From Kalaharituber pfeilii (lineage: Eukaryota; Ascomycota; Pezizomycetes; Pezizales; Pezizaceae): 64,000 bases of DNA. The DNA lies in contig WHUZ01000103.1 of NCBI GenBank assembly GCA_015179045.1, forward strand, positions 62,001-126,000, in the 5' to 3' direction. The position numbers and the translations under genes are program-made. Position 1 is the stretch's first letter. Each line of letters begins with the position of its first letter. The notes under the pieces were generated by a model that saw only the letters and a program-made list of their open reading frames with translations, ran no database searches and had not been told where the DNA came from. This document shows, in pieces, positions 33,306 through 44,690 of the stretch.

Positions 33306-33840
33306 CTACTCTAACTACAATCCCACCACTATGCTCACTATCTCTTCTGAACTTCCAACTTTCCAGTTGCCCACCCATCAACTACACCTTGCTGAATCGC
33401 TTGTTGAATTGGCTGCTGAATCTCCTGCTGCATCCTCCGCTAAAATGCCTGCTGAATCCCCTACCGAATCGCTTGCCGAATCGCTTGTAGAACTTTATGC
33501 TGAACTTGTTTGTTGAACTTTCTAACTCATCTGCGAAGCTGCTAGTTAGCTCACATAATGAATTGCTTGCTGAACGCTTCGCTGAATTGTATAGTGCATG
33601 TTCACTTACCTACCTAGCCATCCACCATGGCATTCCTTAAGTAGCAAGTTTAGTAGAGTACGACCCGAGAACCTATAATTTTTTCAGTATTAATATGGTA
33701 GTGGTAATAGAATAAAAGTGACTCTTACCTTTTGCGTTGTCAAGTTGCGGAGTTGAGAAGGGGTGAGGGGGTAAGTTTAAGATAGCTTTATTCTCAGTTC
33801 CGGAGAATATCACAGTCAAGCTATCTTTATTTCGATTAGT

Positions 33841-34409
33841 AGGGGTTGTCGACGAACAACTGGGAATGGCTACCAGAAGGTACCAGAGGAAATACGCCAG
33901 CCAAACTAGGCAGGTGTCGTGAGGCACCCCTTTCACTCTTGTGAAATTTAGTGATAAATACTATGAATTACCACAAATATGCCTCTACGCAACAAGACTT
34001 ACGCGTATCAACTTTACACCTTTGCAACATGTCCCGTCTAAGTCAAAGAGCTGTGATACAACAAGAGCTCAGAAGCGAAGCAATGTAAAAGCTATCATGA
34101 TGGTTATGATTCTTAATTGACGCGTGATGAACCCATAAAGAGGATATTTATGCATTATTTGTGTTTGTAGATGCATCTCAATGTTGACATGATCGGGATG
34201 TGAATACGCGTGATGCATATGGTACGAAATAAATGCGGGTGTATGCAGCAAAGTATGCTACTAACTGAGCACTACGGAGTACTTAGCCCACTACCAGTCA
34301 AATTTGACTGGTAACAGGCGTTACGTTGGTGCTGGAGACTACCAGCCAACAGACCAATGAATGAATGGGCCAAGGCACTAAAAGCGCCTCAGTTAGTAGT
34401 AGTACTATG
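33841..34409. other. Unassigned spacer
   Basis: No gene recognised. AT-rich near 34060-34260. Confidence 0.3.
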
Positions 34410-34411
34410 TA

Positions 34412-34656
34412 GACAGAAAAATAAGTATTTGGACAGGGGATAAATGCATATTTATGCGCCATGCAGTATTCAGCAGAAACTAGCATATTTTCGTATGCTT
34501 GGCCATAAGACAGTCCCAATTTCGTGATGACATAATGAATTTGGACTTTTATACCTATTCTTTACTGCCAAGCATACGAAAATATGCTAGTTTCCGCCAA
34601 ATACCGCATAACGCATAATATGCATTATCCCCTGTCCAAATACTTATTTTTCTGTC
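34412..34656. mobile_element. TA-target MITE with ~90-bp inverted repeats, copy 1
   Basis: 245 bp, ends GACAGAAAAATAAGTATTTG and its inverse, flanked by TA (34410-34411, 34657-34658). Both arms run about 90 bases to GTATGCTTGG. Non-coding. TA target suggests a Tc1/mariner or pogo partner. Confidence 0.8.
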
Positions 34657-34849
34657 TAGTAGAAAATACAAAAGATAGATATAGATAGAAGAAGAAGAAA
34701 AAAGAAGAGGATGTAGATAGAAGACATAGAAGAAAATAGAAACCGTCACCAGGGTCAAAAAAAAAAAGACAAAATAAAAAAAAAGACATGGTATGAAGGG
34801 CACTTTAAAATTGCATGTGCATAAACCGCCTCACAGGGGTACATTGACT

Positions 34850-34869
34850 CGGCTGGAGGCCTGGCACAC
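34850..34869 (+). promoter_or_regulatory. Conserved upstream block, copy 2
   Basis: CGGCTGGAGGCCTGGCACAC, 154 bases before the ATG at 35023. See 17603-17623. Confidence 0.45.
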
Positions 34870-35022
34870 AACCAGTCAATCAATTCTTCGACCGTATGCG
34901 AAAATGTAAGTTAAATTTCACTTCATTTATTTACGGCGAACTCAAATTCCAGATATATCGAGCTCCACAACCATACAATCTAGCACCACTAAATTCATCC
35001 AGGCCCTTCTCCTGCAGGCGCT

Positions 35023-36688
35023 ATGTTGGAATCCCAACTAAAGCTTCAACAACGCGATCGAGATCTGATGCCGACCTTCTGACTGACGACACGTTGGACC
35101 GCTTGTGGGAATGGTTCTGCATGGCGAATAGTGAAAAATTTCAGCCCCAGCTGATTTCCGCCAAACTTATTAACGGGGTAAAATAACGCTTATTCTCTAC
35201 CGGTGTGTTTTCAAGTACATCTTACCTAACTCATAGTATAGGCTCGAAAACCATATCGTGATAACCGGTTTTTTTAATCACGTAACCCCGCTTGTAGCGC
35301 CAAGCCATGGCAGGGTCCCTGGGCAAGCCCTCAAAGCCCGGAGACAGGCTTAACAAAGAAAGTCCTATATATACACGTCCCCGTTCCACCCCCTTCTAAA
35401 ACCTGATTCCAGAAACTTCCGGACTGTTCTTCCGGTTTCTGCATCAGGGAGGCTCCCCTATATATCTCCACCTCTCCACCCTCCCCTCTTCTCCACACCT
35501 TCGCATCCCGGCAAGCAAACTTCCCCGACGGCAAATCGCGCGCTTCTAAAACTCCACCTCGCCCCCCTCCCTCTCCTCCACACCTTCGCAGTTTATCGTG
35601 ATAACCGGTGGGTTCCGCATGGGTATAGCCTGGTCACTCCAGGTACCTCTTCCTACGCGCCAAGCGAATTCGCAGTGACTGCAGAACCTGCTGAAGTACA
35701 TGAGCCGCAGGACAGGAGAGACCAAACTGTCGCCACAGAAACATTACAAACAAAGCTTGCGATTGCGGAGGATTCATTGCAAGCGAAGCAATCGATTATC
35801 AACCAAATGGAGGATGCGCTGCAGTCGAAACAAACACTCATTAATCAGTTGGAAGATGACTTAAAAAAGAAGCAAAGGGTCATATATCAATTGGAGAAAC
35901 GGGTCAAGAAAATGCATCAAGAGCAAGAGGAGAGCAGGCGGATTATAGAAAAGGAGCGGGTGCAATTGGAGCTAGATTGCCGGAAGAGGGATCAGGAGCG
36001 CCGGGAACATATGGAAACAATGCAAGAGGAGAGGAGACAAATAGAACTGAAGTTCAATGAGGTGACTCAAGAGTACCACCTGTACCAAAGAAGGGCTGAG
36101 GAAGAGAAGAGAAAAATAGAGGTTGACCTAAAGAACATGGAACAGGAGCACAGACAGTATAAGGGCAGTGTGGAAGCTAAGAAAATTCAATTGGGGATGG
36201 ACCTGAAGGATATGGAGCGAGCGGTGCGGGAATATAAAGCAGAGATGGAACGTGAGAAGGCACAACTGGAGCGGGATCTCGACACAATCACAGCAAAGCA
36301 CGATAGTTGCGGACCAATACAAGTTATTTTAAGATCAGCGTACTTCGGAACTTTTATATCCGTCGCAAATGGGAACGTAACGGCTACGAGCGAAATAGAT
36401 GAAGTGGAGACATTCAAACTCCTGAAGCACCCAAATGGTACAGTTTCATTCCAGACTAACAGTTTCCCAATTAATTACCTGCGCGCCGGACCTGAGGTAA
36501 CGCTTAGTCCCTCATGCGGTATTCTGGAGAGATTTTGGCTCCATGGTGGCTCAGGCAATGGAAGCATATTTATTGAGGCAGTGGCTTTCCCGGGTCTCTT
36601 GGATTGTGAATCTCGCGTTAGGGTCAGAAGGACTGCGTCCGCGAAGCAGTTGTTTCATCTTGTTTTCACAAGCATACCACTCTGCTGA
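35023..36688 (+). pseudogene. Coiled-coil/trefoil-like family, member 2 (broken)
   Basis: Nearly identical to the intact gene at 47587-48928, but damaged twice. Exon 1 (35023-35177) lacks 10 bases after codon 16 (GATGCCG-ACCTTC), shifting the frame. A 324-bp LINE (35270-35593) with a duplicated target then interrupts the start of exon 2. The intron (35178-35241, GTAAAA...TATAG) is kept. The exon 2 frame from ~35609 to 36688 stays open, with the coiled coil (EDSLQAKQSIINQM, EDALQSKQTLINQL) and the C-terminal region (FGTFISVANGNVTATS). The last residues differ from member 3 because of a small change before the stop. An N-terminally altered product is possible but not evident. Confidence 0.8.
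35270..35593 (-). mobile_element. 5'-truncated family-B LINE in exon 2
   Basis: Flanked by the 16-bp perfect duplication TATCGTGATAACCGGT (35254-35269, 35594-35609). Begins with a T run, AATCACGTAACCCCGCTTGT and GCCATGGCAGGG. The empty site is at 47828-47843. Confidence 0.9.
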
Positions 36689-36904
36689 ACTAACAAGATG
36701 TATCGGGAAATGTTGTGCGGGAAAGGCGACAGTGACGGTGAGGAAAGAGTTTTATAGGTGTGGACGGCGAATGTGGTGCATCCCCTATGTATGTACATAC
36801 CTTGGGAATCAATACAAGTACACTTGGCTGCTGTACTGTGCTCATCCTCCACTGCCCCGCCCCCAGTCTCATCGTCGCCCTGGCTAGTTTTCTTACCTCC
36901 TCCA

Positions 36905-36960
36905 CCCTTTTTTTTTTTTTTTTTTAAATATATATCACGTAACCCCGCGTGCAGCTGTCC
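36905..36960 (-). mobile_element. Truncated family-B tail
   Basis: Poly(T), TATATCACGTAACCCCGCGT, GCAGCTGTC, then an abrupt switch to a plus-strand LINE piece. The SD-C counterpart at 49135-49192 is complete. Confidence 0.6.
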
Positions 36961-37226
36961 TGGAGAACTTCGAACACATCATGAACGACTGTGAAGCGTG
37001 GAAGAAGAGACTACCGAGAGGAGAGGCGGGGCTGAAGAAACTAACAAGAGAGGAAGGGGACGAGGGAGAAACGCTGGTGGAGGTGCTGGACTGGGCGGCA
37101 GAGTAATTCCTGTTACCACTCATTTTTCCTTCTTCATTTACCTATCTCTTCCAGACTTATTATCTCCCCTAACTTTCTCCTTCTATCTATATAACCTGTA
37201 TTTAACTCCTCGCCATAGCCTGATAG
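36961..37226 (+). pseudogene. LINE C-terminal fragment
   Basis: Encodes CEAWKKRLPRGEAGLKKLT and VEVLDWAAE before the stop near 37104, then 3' UTR and a tail cut at CGCCATAGCCTGATAG. Related on the other strand to 51935-52200. Confidence 0.65.
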
Positions 37227-37240
37227 TAGTGAGCGGCACG
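37227..37240 (+). mobile_element. 14-base hAT MITE end
   Basis: TAGTGAGCGGCACG, then LTR-like sequence. Left terminus only. Confidence 0.45.
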
Positions 37241-39162
37241 TGTTAGAGATCTAGAGTGCTTCACCTAGAAACCGATCATCACCGGGAAACCGATCAAGTC
37301 CATTAACTTACATACAGAGCTGCTGTGAATGCAAATGACACTCAAGTGGCTTCAAATTAAAGCCAGAGCATGGGAAAACATAGTCAATTATTTCCTGCAC
37401 TTTTTTTTCCCAGCTTGTCGCACCTGAGGGGTGATATATACTGGAATATATGCAACCCTATTCTAGTGTATACTTTTGAGTCACCATATGTGAATGGGAT
37501 TACCTGAGGCCTTTGCATCTCAATATATCCTCTATTGCTTATGCTAAGTAAGTACACCAAGTTTTGTGATCATTGGACCTATCAGTACAGAGTTACTGCC
37601 ATGTCAAAAAATACATTTTCGCTTACTTAGATTGATAGCGGTATTGAGCTATTATTTGATGAGAAAGATGCACAGAGACTCTGTAAAGCTATATAATTGT
37701 AATACACGCATAGGGAAATGTTTTCTGAATAGATTGCAGCATTGACAAATAGTCTGGGTAGTTGAGCACTACAAGATATACATATATGTAAAATCCTAAC
37801 TTCCTCACATAGTACGTAGTAGTGTATGCCAATATGGGTCACTAGAGGTTCGGAAACATAGTCTGCTAGCTTCATGTACTATCACCGGCACTGCTACCAC
37901 TCGATGGGGTACTAAAGGGCTGACTCAGAATGAGCACTACATATCGAATATATATGCATATGTCTATACCATGCATGCGCTATGTGACAGCAGTAAAATG
38001 TGTTGCTATCATAAAGGTGATATGAACTGCTAAGAAGAACTAGTTAGAATTGCTAGTCAAGTTTCTTTTTCACTTGGTACAGGTTAATTCTCTGTGCGTA
38101 CTATCTTTATTACTTATACTGTTGAAGTATTCATTTCTATTCTAATAAGGGTCTATACCATACGGAATTATATTACATTAAGGACAATATGAGACTTGAC
38201 TAGTAAACTTATTTCCGCTGCCATGTATCTCATAGGTATTAGTTCTATAAGTATAATATGTATATTATTCACTGCTTATAATACACATTCGATACTTACT
38301 CACTGGTGCGGTTATAGTAGTCCTATAGGATCTAATGGAGTCATGTATATCCTACATAAGCTTACAAGCAATAGCATGACAGTGCTAAGGCATGTTTCTA
38401 AACCTCTAGCGACTCATATTGGGCATACACTACTACGTACTATGTGAGGAAGTTAGGATTTTACATATATGTATATCTTGTAGTGCTCAACTGCCTCGAC
38501 TATTTCTCAATGCTGCAATCTATTCAGATACATTTCCCTATGCATGTATTACAATTATATAGCTTTACAGAGTCTCTGTGCATCTTTCTCATCAAATAAT
38601 AGCTCAATACCGCTACCAATCTAAGTAAGCGAAAATGTATTTTTTGACATGGCAGTAACTCTGTACTGATAAGTCCAATGATCACAAAACTTGGTGTACT
38701 TACTTAGCATAAGCAATAGAGGATATATTGAGATGCAAAAGCCTCAGGTAATCTCATTCACATATGGTGACTCAAAAGTATACACTAGAATAGGGTTGCA
38801 TATATTCCAGTATATATCACCCCTCAGGTGCGACAAGCTGGGAAAAAAAAGTGCAGGAAATAGTTTACTATGTTCTCCCATGCTCTGGCTTTAATTTGAG
38901 GCCACTTGAGTGTCATTTGCATTCACAGCAGCTCTGTATGTAAGTTAATGGACTTGATCGGTTTCCCGGTGATGATCGGATTCTAGGTGAAGCACTCTAC
39001 AGTAATGTCGGAGTGTCGGAGGTGTCGGATATCAGAGAGGTCCGTGATCAAGGGTGGTAAGGGCCCAAGAGCAACCTCATGCTCTATGTATATAGGTGTA
39101 TTACTTTGGCTACTCTCTCTACGAAGGAATAACAATCATCTCTTTCTACCCAAAGCTCAACA
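37241..39162 (+). repeat. LTR-like element, copy 3, split
   Basis: TGTTAGAGATC at 37241-37251 continues at 39000 (CAGTAATGTCGG...) and ends near CTCAACA (39162). The fold-back element 37254-38997 sits at its TA. SD-B copy 2 starts at the next base. Confidence 0.4.
37254..38997. mobile_element. Fold-back element with ~0.6-kb inverted repeats
   Basis: Outer ends GAGTGCTTCACCTAGAA and inverse, flanked by TA (37252-37253, 38998-38999). The arms 37254-~37865 and ~38395-38997 are inverted copies with scattered differences and small indels, around a ~530-bp AT-rich centre. No coding frame of note. The interrupted LTR-like sequence has TA at this point in its other copies. TA target suggests a Tc1/mariner-type enzyme; the very long arms fit a fold-back or long-TIR non-autonomous element. 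Confidence 0.85.
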
Positions 39163-41846
39163 GAGATCCTGCGTGTTTGTCCTGAGCATGCCGAGATTTA
39201 CTATTTGTTCCTTTTGAAAGTAATCACACCTTGCAAAGTGCCCTGCCATGGCGAACAGCTGCACTATAAAAAAACACCTTGCAAAGTAAACCGAGCAGCA
39301 AAACATACTTTGTACTGAACTTTTTTTTTTTTTTTTTTTTTTATCCCTCCAGAAGCTTCTAGGTTATATTTCTGGAGTTTTATAGCTCAGAACTGCAGCA
39401 TTCATAGAATCATATATCGTGTATTAAGGATTATTCATTACCTAATTAGGTATATTTAGATGGATATTTCTATGAATCACTACTTTCTGTGAATACCTAT
39501 ACCTACAAGCTGCTCAGGATATATGCTCCTACATGTAGAGTTATATTCTAGAGCATTCTGAACACGCCTCATATTTTTGGGATTATATACAGACTAAATA
39601 TTAAATTTACTTCTAGCAGAAAAAATATATTGGCTTACCACTTGTTTCATATGTATCCAATTCTCATGAAACATTTCAGATTTCTCAAATACATACTATA
39701 GAAGGTATTTAATACTTGCTCAAGGCCCTAAATAGCCATCTTGCCATTTTACACCTACATAGGGTTCAGATGCTGAATTAGGTAACTACCACCATAGAGT
39801 ATCATTCAAAATTTCCAATTGGCTAACTGAGGTGCGGAAGTTACTTTGCTATACCTCTCCAAGCTGCATGTGCAATTTGGTTATCTTCTATGAAGATTTG
39901 GCCTTACAGGAGGCTGTTGTTTTAATTCCGGAAGTGCCCCGGATCCCGGTCAGTGACGTTAGCGCATTTGGTTTCCTTGATTTCCTTGTACTTTCATCCA
40001 CACTTTGGAAATTCCTGTGGTTTCGTGGGTTTCTTATGGGGGTGTCATCTTATCCGGTTGAATCGAGTGGGAGGTTAGCGACGTTGTCCTTTTTGATCTC
40101 CCTAAATTTGCTGATTATGTCGATTTCGTTTGCTCTTTTTCGGCCTTTGCTGATGATGGTTCGCTATGACGTCTGAAGCTTTGCTGCGGCCCCTCCTGTC
40201 TTTGGTGGCTGAGGTTGAAACTTGAGGAAGGAAAATTAAAAGTCGTGGTCGCAATGGGCAGAACTTCCAGGCAGGTGTCGGATATGGGGAAGGGAACGAA
40301 ATGGGCAAGTGCTCGCAAGGGGCAAGCTTGGCGCGCGGAGCACGTGCATAGAAGGATGGCACGTGAGAGTATGGGGATATATGTAGTATTCTTACTGTGG
40401 TTCATAAAATAAGACGTCCCTATTCCTCTCCTCTGCGCCCGCACTTTCGTATTAGTACCCCTACGTTCGCTCTGCCAGCTCCTACTGCGACGGTCCACCG
40501 AATGGCAGATGTAGATATTATCTGTCATCTTGTTTATTTCTTTTATTTCCTTATTCATCTCCGTTATTCTTAGTCTCATCATGGCACGTAGCGCGGCGTA
40601 CGAGTAACGGGATTTTTTTTCTAAAAATATATATGTATATCTGTCGCCTTACAATGGAAAACTAGGAGTCCGATCTCGAAAGGATCAGTGCAAAACCGTG
40701 AAATGTGTAGGCCGGTACACGTCTTCTGAGAGCCACGATACCATAACAGCTTCATATTCAATCAAGAATTGAAAGATAACATGGACCTTGCAACTCAGTT
40801 TATCAAAAGTTCACGCTCTTAAGGCACCCGCATGGCACGATTTCGTTTAAGATTAACTGCTCTCCCCAGATACCTTCCTCAGTGTTGAACCAAACCATGC
40901 AACATTATGTGACACATGTGGCAGCGGGGGCAGTTTAACCTCGTCGACACGCGGAGCTATCTACCTTGATGAAAGTGCTGCATGGTTGCGTTACCGCCAT
41001 CAAAAGCGAATCATATTTCTGTTGCTACCCTAAAAAGGATATAGTCTTATTCGAGATTTGAAACTAGAGTAGCAGCTGACTCAGAAACTTCAATACACAC
41101 CTGCTGTTCACAATTGGTATGCTGTTCCAGAGTGCATGATATGGATGTGCACCGGCGCACCTTGTAGCTATGGGGGTAAGCAGCATGGTGTGAAAATGCC
41201 ACGAACGCAGTGACTGAACGTCGACCCCGAATTCCGGCTTTGCACGTAGAATGAGGAAGGCTTCGTCACGTAGGTAAAACAAGAAAGAGCTTCTCTGAAG
41301 GAATAAAGAAGATCTGTACCGTGTCCGATAAGTCTAATTGATTAAAGAGATGCAGCACAAACAGGATTATATACATAATGAGCATTGCATGACGTGACTG
41401 CAGAACCATGACTAGACAGGCAGGTGTAACATATCAGGCAGGTGCGGAAGTAACGGAATGCATGGCTCGCAACTAAGCGCTGTGGCGTGAAGTTGGTACT
41501 GTGGCGTAATTGTATGATAAATGAAAGAACAGAACAGCAACCAATAAACAGACGAAACAGCAGTCAGAAGGAACTAGAGAGGATGCGATTCAAAGCCAGC
41601 TTGACTCCAAACCTTCTGACCAAGCTCAAATTGGCAAAGCAGGGAAAATATAGAGCTGGCTCTGTGAATTCAGGATGCGATTTCACTGGGGTGCCTGGAC
41701 AATAACGACAGGGGGATTAGCAGGGGTTCCGTCTGGCTCTATCGATGTGAAAAATATTTGTTTACTTTAACACATATCAATCATAGGTGCCTTTATACCG
41801 ATTATACTTATCTTTATACCTGTTCTCGCACTCCTACACATCCACA

Positions 41847-43345
41847 ATGCTATCTGAACATTTGCTAATAATGCATCAGAGAGTCCTTAATATCCGCATA
41901 GCACAATTTAGATTACTGCAGCAAGAAAGAGCTCGCATTGCTGGCAAAAGAGGGGATTCTCCTATGGGTGGGCGATTAGACCTTAATGCACTTGCTGATG
42001 AGTGCTGGAAAACCTACTTCAGATTTACACGTGCTGAAATAGACAGACTGGTGATTGTCTTACAGCTGCCAGAAAAAATTAAAGGAGATAATGGGGTGGT
42101 GGAGCCAGCAAGAGAAGCTCTATGTATGTTGCTTGCTCGGTTGGCATATCCTAATAGATATTGTGATTTGCGCTTGAAGTTTGGATGGGAGTGGAGCCGA
42201 ATTTCAAGAATAGTTGCAGCAACACAATCCTTTATTTATGATCATTGGAAGTGGCTTCTGGAGTTTGATGAGACAAGATTGACACCAGCAAAACTACGAG
42301 AGTATGCTGATGTGATCTCATCAAAAATCCAAGGTGGAGCATTACGGAATTGTTGGGGTTTTGTGGATGGAACTAGTGAGCGGCACGAGCCGAGCCAGCT
42401 CGAGCCAGCTCGAGCCCGAGCTCGCGCGAGCTAGCTCGAGCTCGACTGATCTTGAGCTCGAGCTCAAACGAGCCAAGATCATACTTGTGTTTTTCTTGAC
42501 AGCTCGCTAAAATGCTTAGCCAGTGCAAGGTTTCATAAACTGTAAATACCTACTATAGTAATAATTAGAGACTTGGAGCTCATTCTGACCTACCAACAAC
42601 TTCGAAATGCACAATTTAGCTGATAGTAGTGAGAAAGATGAAAATTTAGCTTAGTTTAGTTTAGTCTGTCAATATTATGATCCAGGCTCGAGCTAGCTCG
42701 AGCTCACCCTCCAGCTCGGCTCGAGCTAGCTCGTGCCGCTCACTAGATGGAACTATTCGACCTATCTCAAGACCAAAAAAATATCAGCGTACAGTATATA
42801 ATGGTTGGAAGCGAGTACATTGCTTGAAATATCATGCAATTGTTACTCCTGATGGTATTATTGCCCATTTATTTGGTCCTTTAGAAGGGCGTCGCCATGA
42901 TATGACGGTCTGGAATGAGAGCCAAATTATGCGATACCTTCAACTTTACGCCTATGATTCAGAAGGTCAACCTTTACAAATTTATGGAGATCCGGCTTAT
43001 GGTGTTAATCGATTTTTGTGCTCTCCTTTTATGGGAGCATCATTGTCTGAGCGAGAGAAGCTATTCAATAAACGAATGTCAACAGTCCGAATAGTGGTGG
43101 AATGGGCATTTAAAGAGGTTATTACATTGTTTCCCTTTTTGGACTATCGACGCAATCAAAAATTACTTCTTCAACCCCTCGGAGAACAATATCACGTTGC
43201 AGTACTGTTACACAATGCACATGTTTGTCTTCATCATCCGCAAATTTCACAATACTTCGAAACTTGTGAGGGTGATATTATTGAAGATATAGATGAAGGC
43301 CTAATATTCACACCACCAAGTCTAGAGGAGTATTTCAATAACTGA
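41847..43345 (+). pseudogene. Harbinger transposase split by a hAT MITE
   Basis: Transposase of the PIF-Harbinger superfamily (DDE_Tnp_4 type), which cuts and pastes the element. The ATG at 41847 has a good context (CACAATG). The first part has a helical DNA-binding region (FRFTRAEIDRLVIVLQLP; CMLLARLAYPNRYCDLRLKF) and WGFVDGT with the first catalytic Asp. Insertion of 380 bases (MITE 42374-42745 plus the repeated GATGGAAC) stops translation in the MITE. Past the insert the sequence resumes with IRPISRPKK, then GPLEGRRHDMTVWN, YGDPAYG (second Asp) and VEWAFKE (Glu), ending EEYFNN. No other break is visible, so the gene was probably functional before this insertion. Confidence 0.88.
42374..42745 (-). 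mobile_element. hAT-type MITE, copy 4
   Basis: 372 bp with perfect 8-bp duplication GATGGAAC (42366-42373, 42746-42753), inside the transposase codons for VDGT. Confidence 0.93.
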
Positions 43346-43350
43346 TATAC

Positions 43351-44322
43351 CTATTGCCTAGTTAAGAACTGCCTAAACAAATCCATAAATTCCTGTCTCT
43401 CCTCCTGTGCAATTTTTCGTTGCTGTTCAAGATTATCCTGTACTGCCTTCTGCTGTTGTTCTAAACGTTCACACAAATTCTCCAACAGCTTTGTACTTTT
43501 CTTCTGCTCTTCCAATAGCATTGCATGTCTTTCCTCCTCTTTAATTTGCAATTGCCTTACTCTTGCATTATATGTTGCAGCCTCTTCTTCCATTATCTCC
43601 ACAATATTATTGATATCACGTCGTTTTCGCTTTTTATTGCTCGGTTCCGGAGTTTGAGACCCCCCTCTAGATGATCCCACCACAGACATAGACTCCATGG
43701 CGAATTGTCTTATCATCTTGCCTTCGTCATTCAATCTTTGTGTACGGTCTTTTGCTTCTGCACGTAGAGTAGGGTTTCTAGATTGCAGTTCCGCAAGACT
43801 ACTAAGATTTTCCATCTCATATAGAAAGTTGGAAATCTCTTCATTGGTACCAGTCTTCTGCAGTGACTTCAAATTGTTCTTTCGATGCTCGGCTAGCAAT
43901 TTATAGAACCTGTCTTTAATTGCCTTTGCTGTCCGGATACATCCAACTTTTTTCAGGTTTGCAGAAACTATTTCCCATTTTTCCATAGTCTTTCCCTTCT
44001 CACAAGTTAAAGGATTAACTCCCGTAACTTCTTTAACTAAAGCCCGATCCTCCCATGACTGCCAATTTTGACCTCGAAGCCGCTGCTTAGACTCAGAGAT
44101 AGATTGCTCGGAGTCTTCAGGTATAGATTGCTGAGGGTCTTCAAGTTCTAGTTGGGAATCTTCAGGTTCGGGCTGGAGCTCTTCAGGTTCTGAGTTACTC
44201 CATGATAGTGGAGTTCGCGACCTGTTGGACTCATCAGAATGGGGTGGATTAAGCATTCTCTCGATTGTAGGTGCGTTCTCTAGTGCTATAGCTGAATAGG
44301 CAGTAGTGTTCTCGTATGGCAT
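43351..44322 (-). CDS. Harbinger Myb/SANT-like accessory protein, ~323 aa
   Basis: The second protein of PIF-Harbinger elements, a DNA-binding partner that brings the transposase to the nucleus and element ends in studied members. The first ATG in frame is at 44322; the frame is open upstream to ~44397 without ATG, so an earlier exon is possible. The N-terminal third is acidic with EDSQ/EDPQ repeats. A trihelix/SANT-like segment lies at about residues 90-165: NWQSWEDRALVKEV, GKTMEKWEIVSANLKKVG, RTAKAIKDRFYKLLAEHRK. A basic patch (KKRKRRDINN) may be a nuclear signal. A long coiled coil fills the C-terminus (QIKEEERHAMLLEEQ, LEQQQKAVQDNLEQQ). The stop is six bases from the transposase stop. The frame is intact. 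Confidence 0.78.
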   Translation of the reverse strand: MPYENTTAYSAIALENAPTIERMLNPPHSDESNRSRTPLSWSNSEPEELQPEPEDSQLELEDPQQSIPEDSEQSISESKQRLRGQNWQSWEDRALVKEVTGVNPLTCEKGKTMEKWEIVSANLKKVGCIRTAKAIKDRFYKLLAEHRKNNLKSLQKTGTNEEISNFLYEMENLSSLAELQSRNPTLRAEAKDRTQRLNDEGKMIRQFAMESMSVVGSSRGGSQTPEPSNKKRKRRDINNIVEIMEEEAATYNARVRQLQIKEEERHAMLLEEQKKSTKLLENLCERLEQQQKAVQDNLEQQRKIAQEERQEFMDLFRQFLTRQ

Positions 44323-44576
44323 GGAGTTCTCGTGTGGTATAGAGTTTGTATGTGCATACAATTGATTTTTTTTCAGCCAATTTCTACGTACGTACAATTG
44401 ATTTTTTCTATGAATTTGTTAAAGCCACGTTAACTGAAAAAACACAATTTTCTCAGCCAGTCTGGCTGGCTTTTGACCCATGCTGGCTTTATCGCAAGGG
44501 TGTTGATCCGGGGTCCTGGTCGTCGTGCCAGGGCCCCTGCAAATAGGGCCAGTTGACTTCGCATCCTCTCTACTAT

Positions 44577-44690
44577 CTATTAGTAACAGTAACAGGAAGA
44601 AACGTATTCATTAGTAACAGTAACAGAATGAACGTATCCATTAGTAGCAGTAACAGAATAAACGTATCTATTAGTAACAGCAACATACGG
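44577..44690 (+). repeat. Short tandem repeat, ~33 bp x 3-4
   Basis: Units close to ATTAGTAACAGTAACAGAAT plus RAACGTATYC. Confidence 0.8.

Larger units (their letters stand above)
28967..33840 (-). mobile_element. Coding Helitron, 5' end lost
   Basis: The minus-strand 3' end is CTAG (28967-28970), preceded by the hairpin CCTCGCGGTCGCGAGG (28981-28996), and lies after host A in GTATTA. The element carries a Rep-helicase gene. Upstream sequence (33300-33840) matches other 5' parts of the family (9010-9680, 46680-47246), but the last ~300 bases, including CTCAGTACTATATA, are missing here. The low-coordinate end is precise; the other end is estimated. Confidence 0.8.
34400..36930 (+). repeat. 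Segmental duplication SD-C, copy 1
   Basis: Collinear with 46130-49200. Contains the MITE, the shared promoter-like block and the second coiled-coil gene. Differs by a LINE insertion at 35270 here and by Helitron-family and short-tail insertions in the other copy. Confidence 0.85.
41688..44537. mobile_element. PIF-Harbinger element (ends tentative)
   Basis: Two convergent genes typical of PIF-Harbinger: a DDE transposase (plus) and a Myb/SANT-like protein (minus), six bases apart. Candidate imperfect ends are GGGGTGCCTGGACAATAACG at 41688 and GGGGCCCTGGCACGACGACC read inward from 44537. The 3-bp flanks do not match, so the ends are uncertain. A hAT MITE interrupts the transposase. Confidence 0.5.

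Noticed and set aside
41688..41707. Certain Harbinger left terminus
   Set aside because: Resembles the right end, but the 3-bp flanks differ (ACT versus TGC), so it is kept only as tentative.
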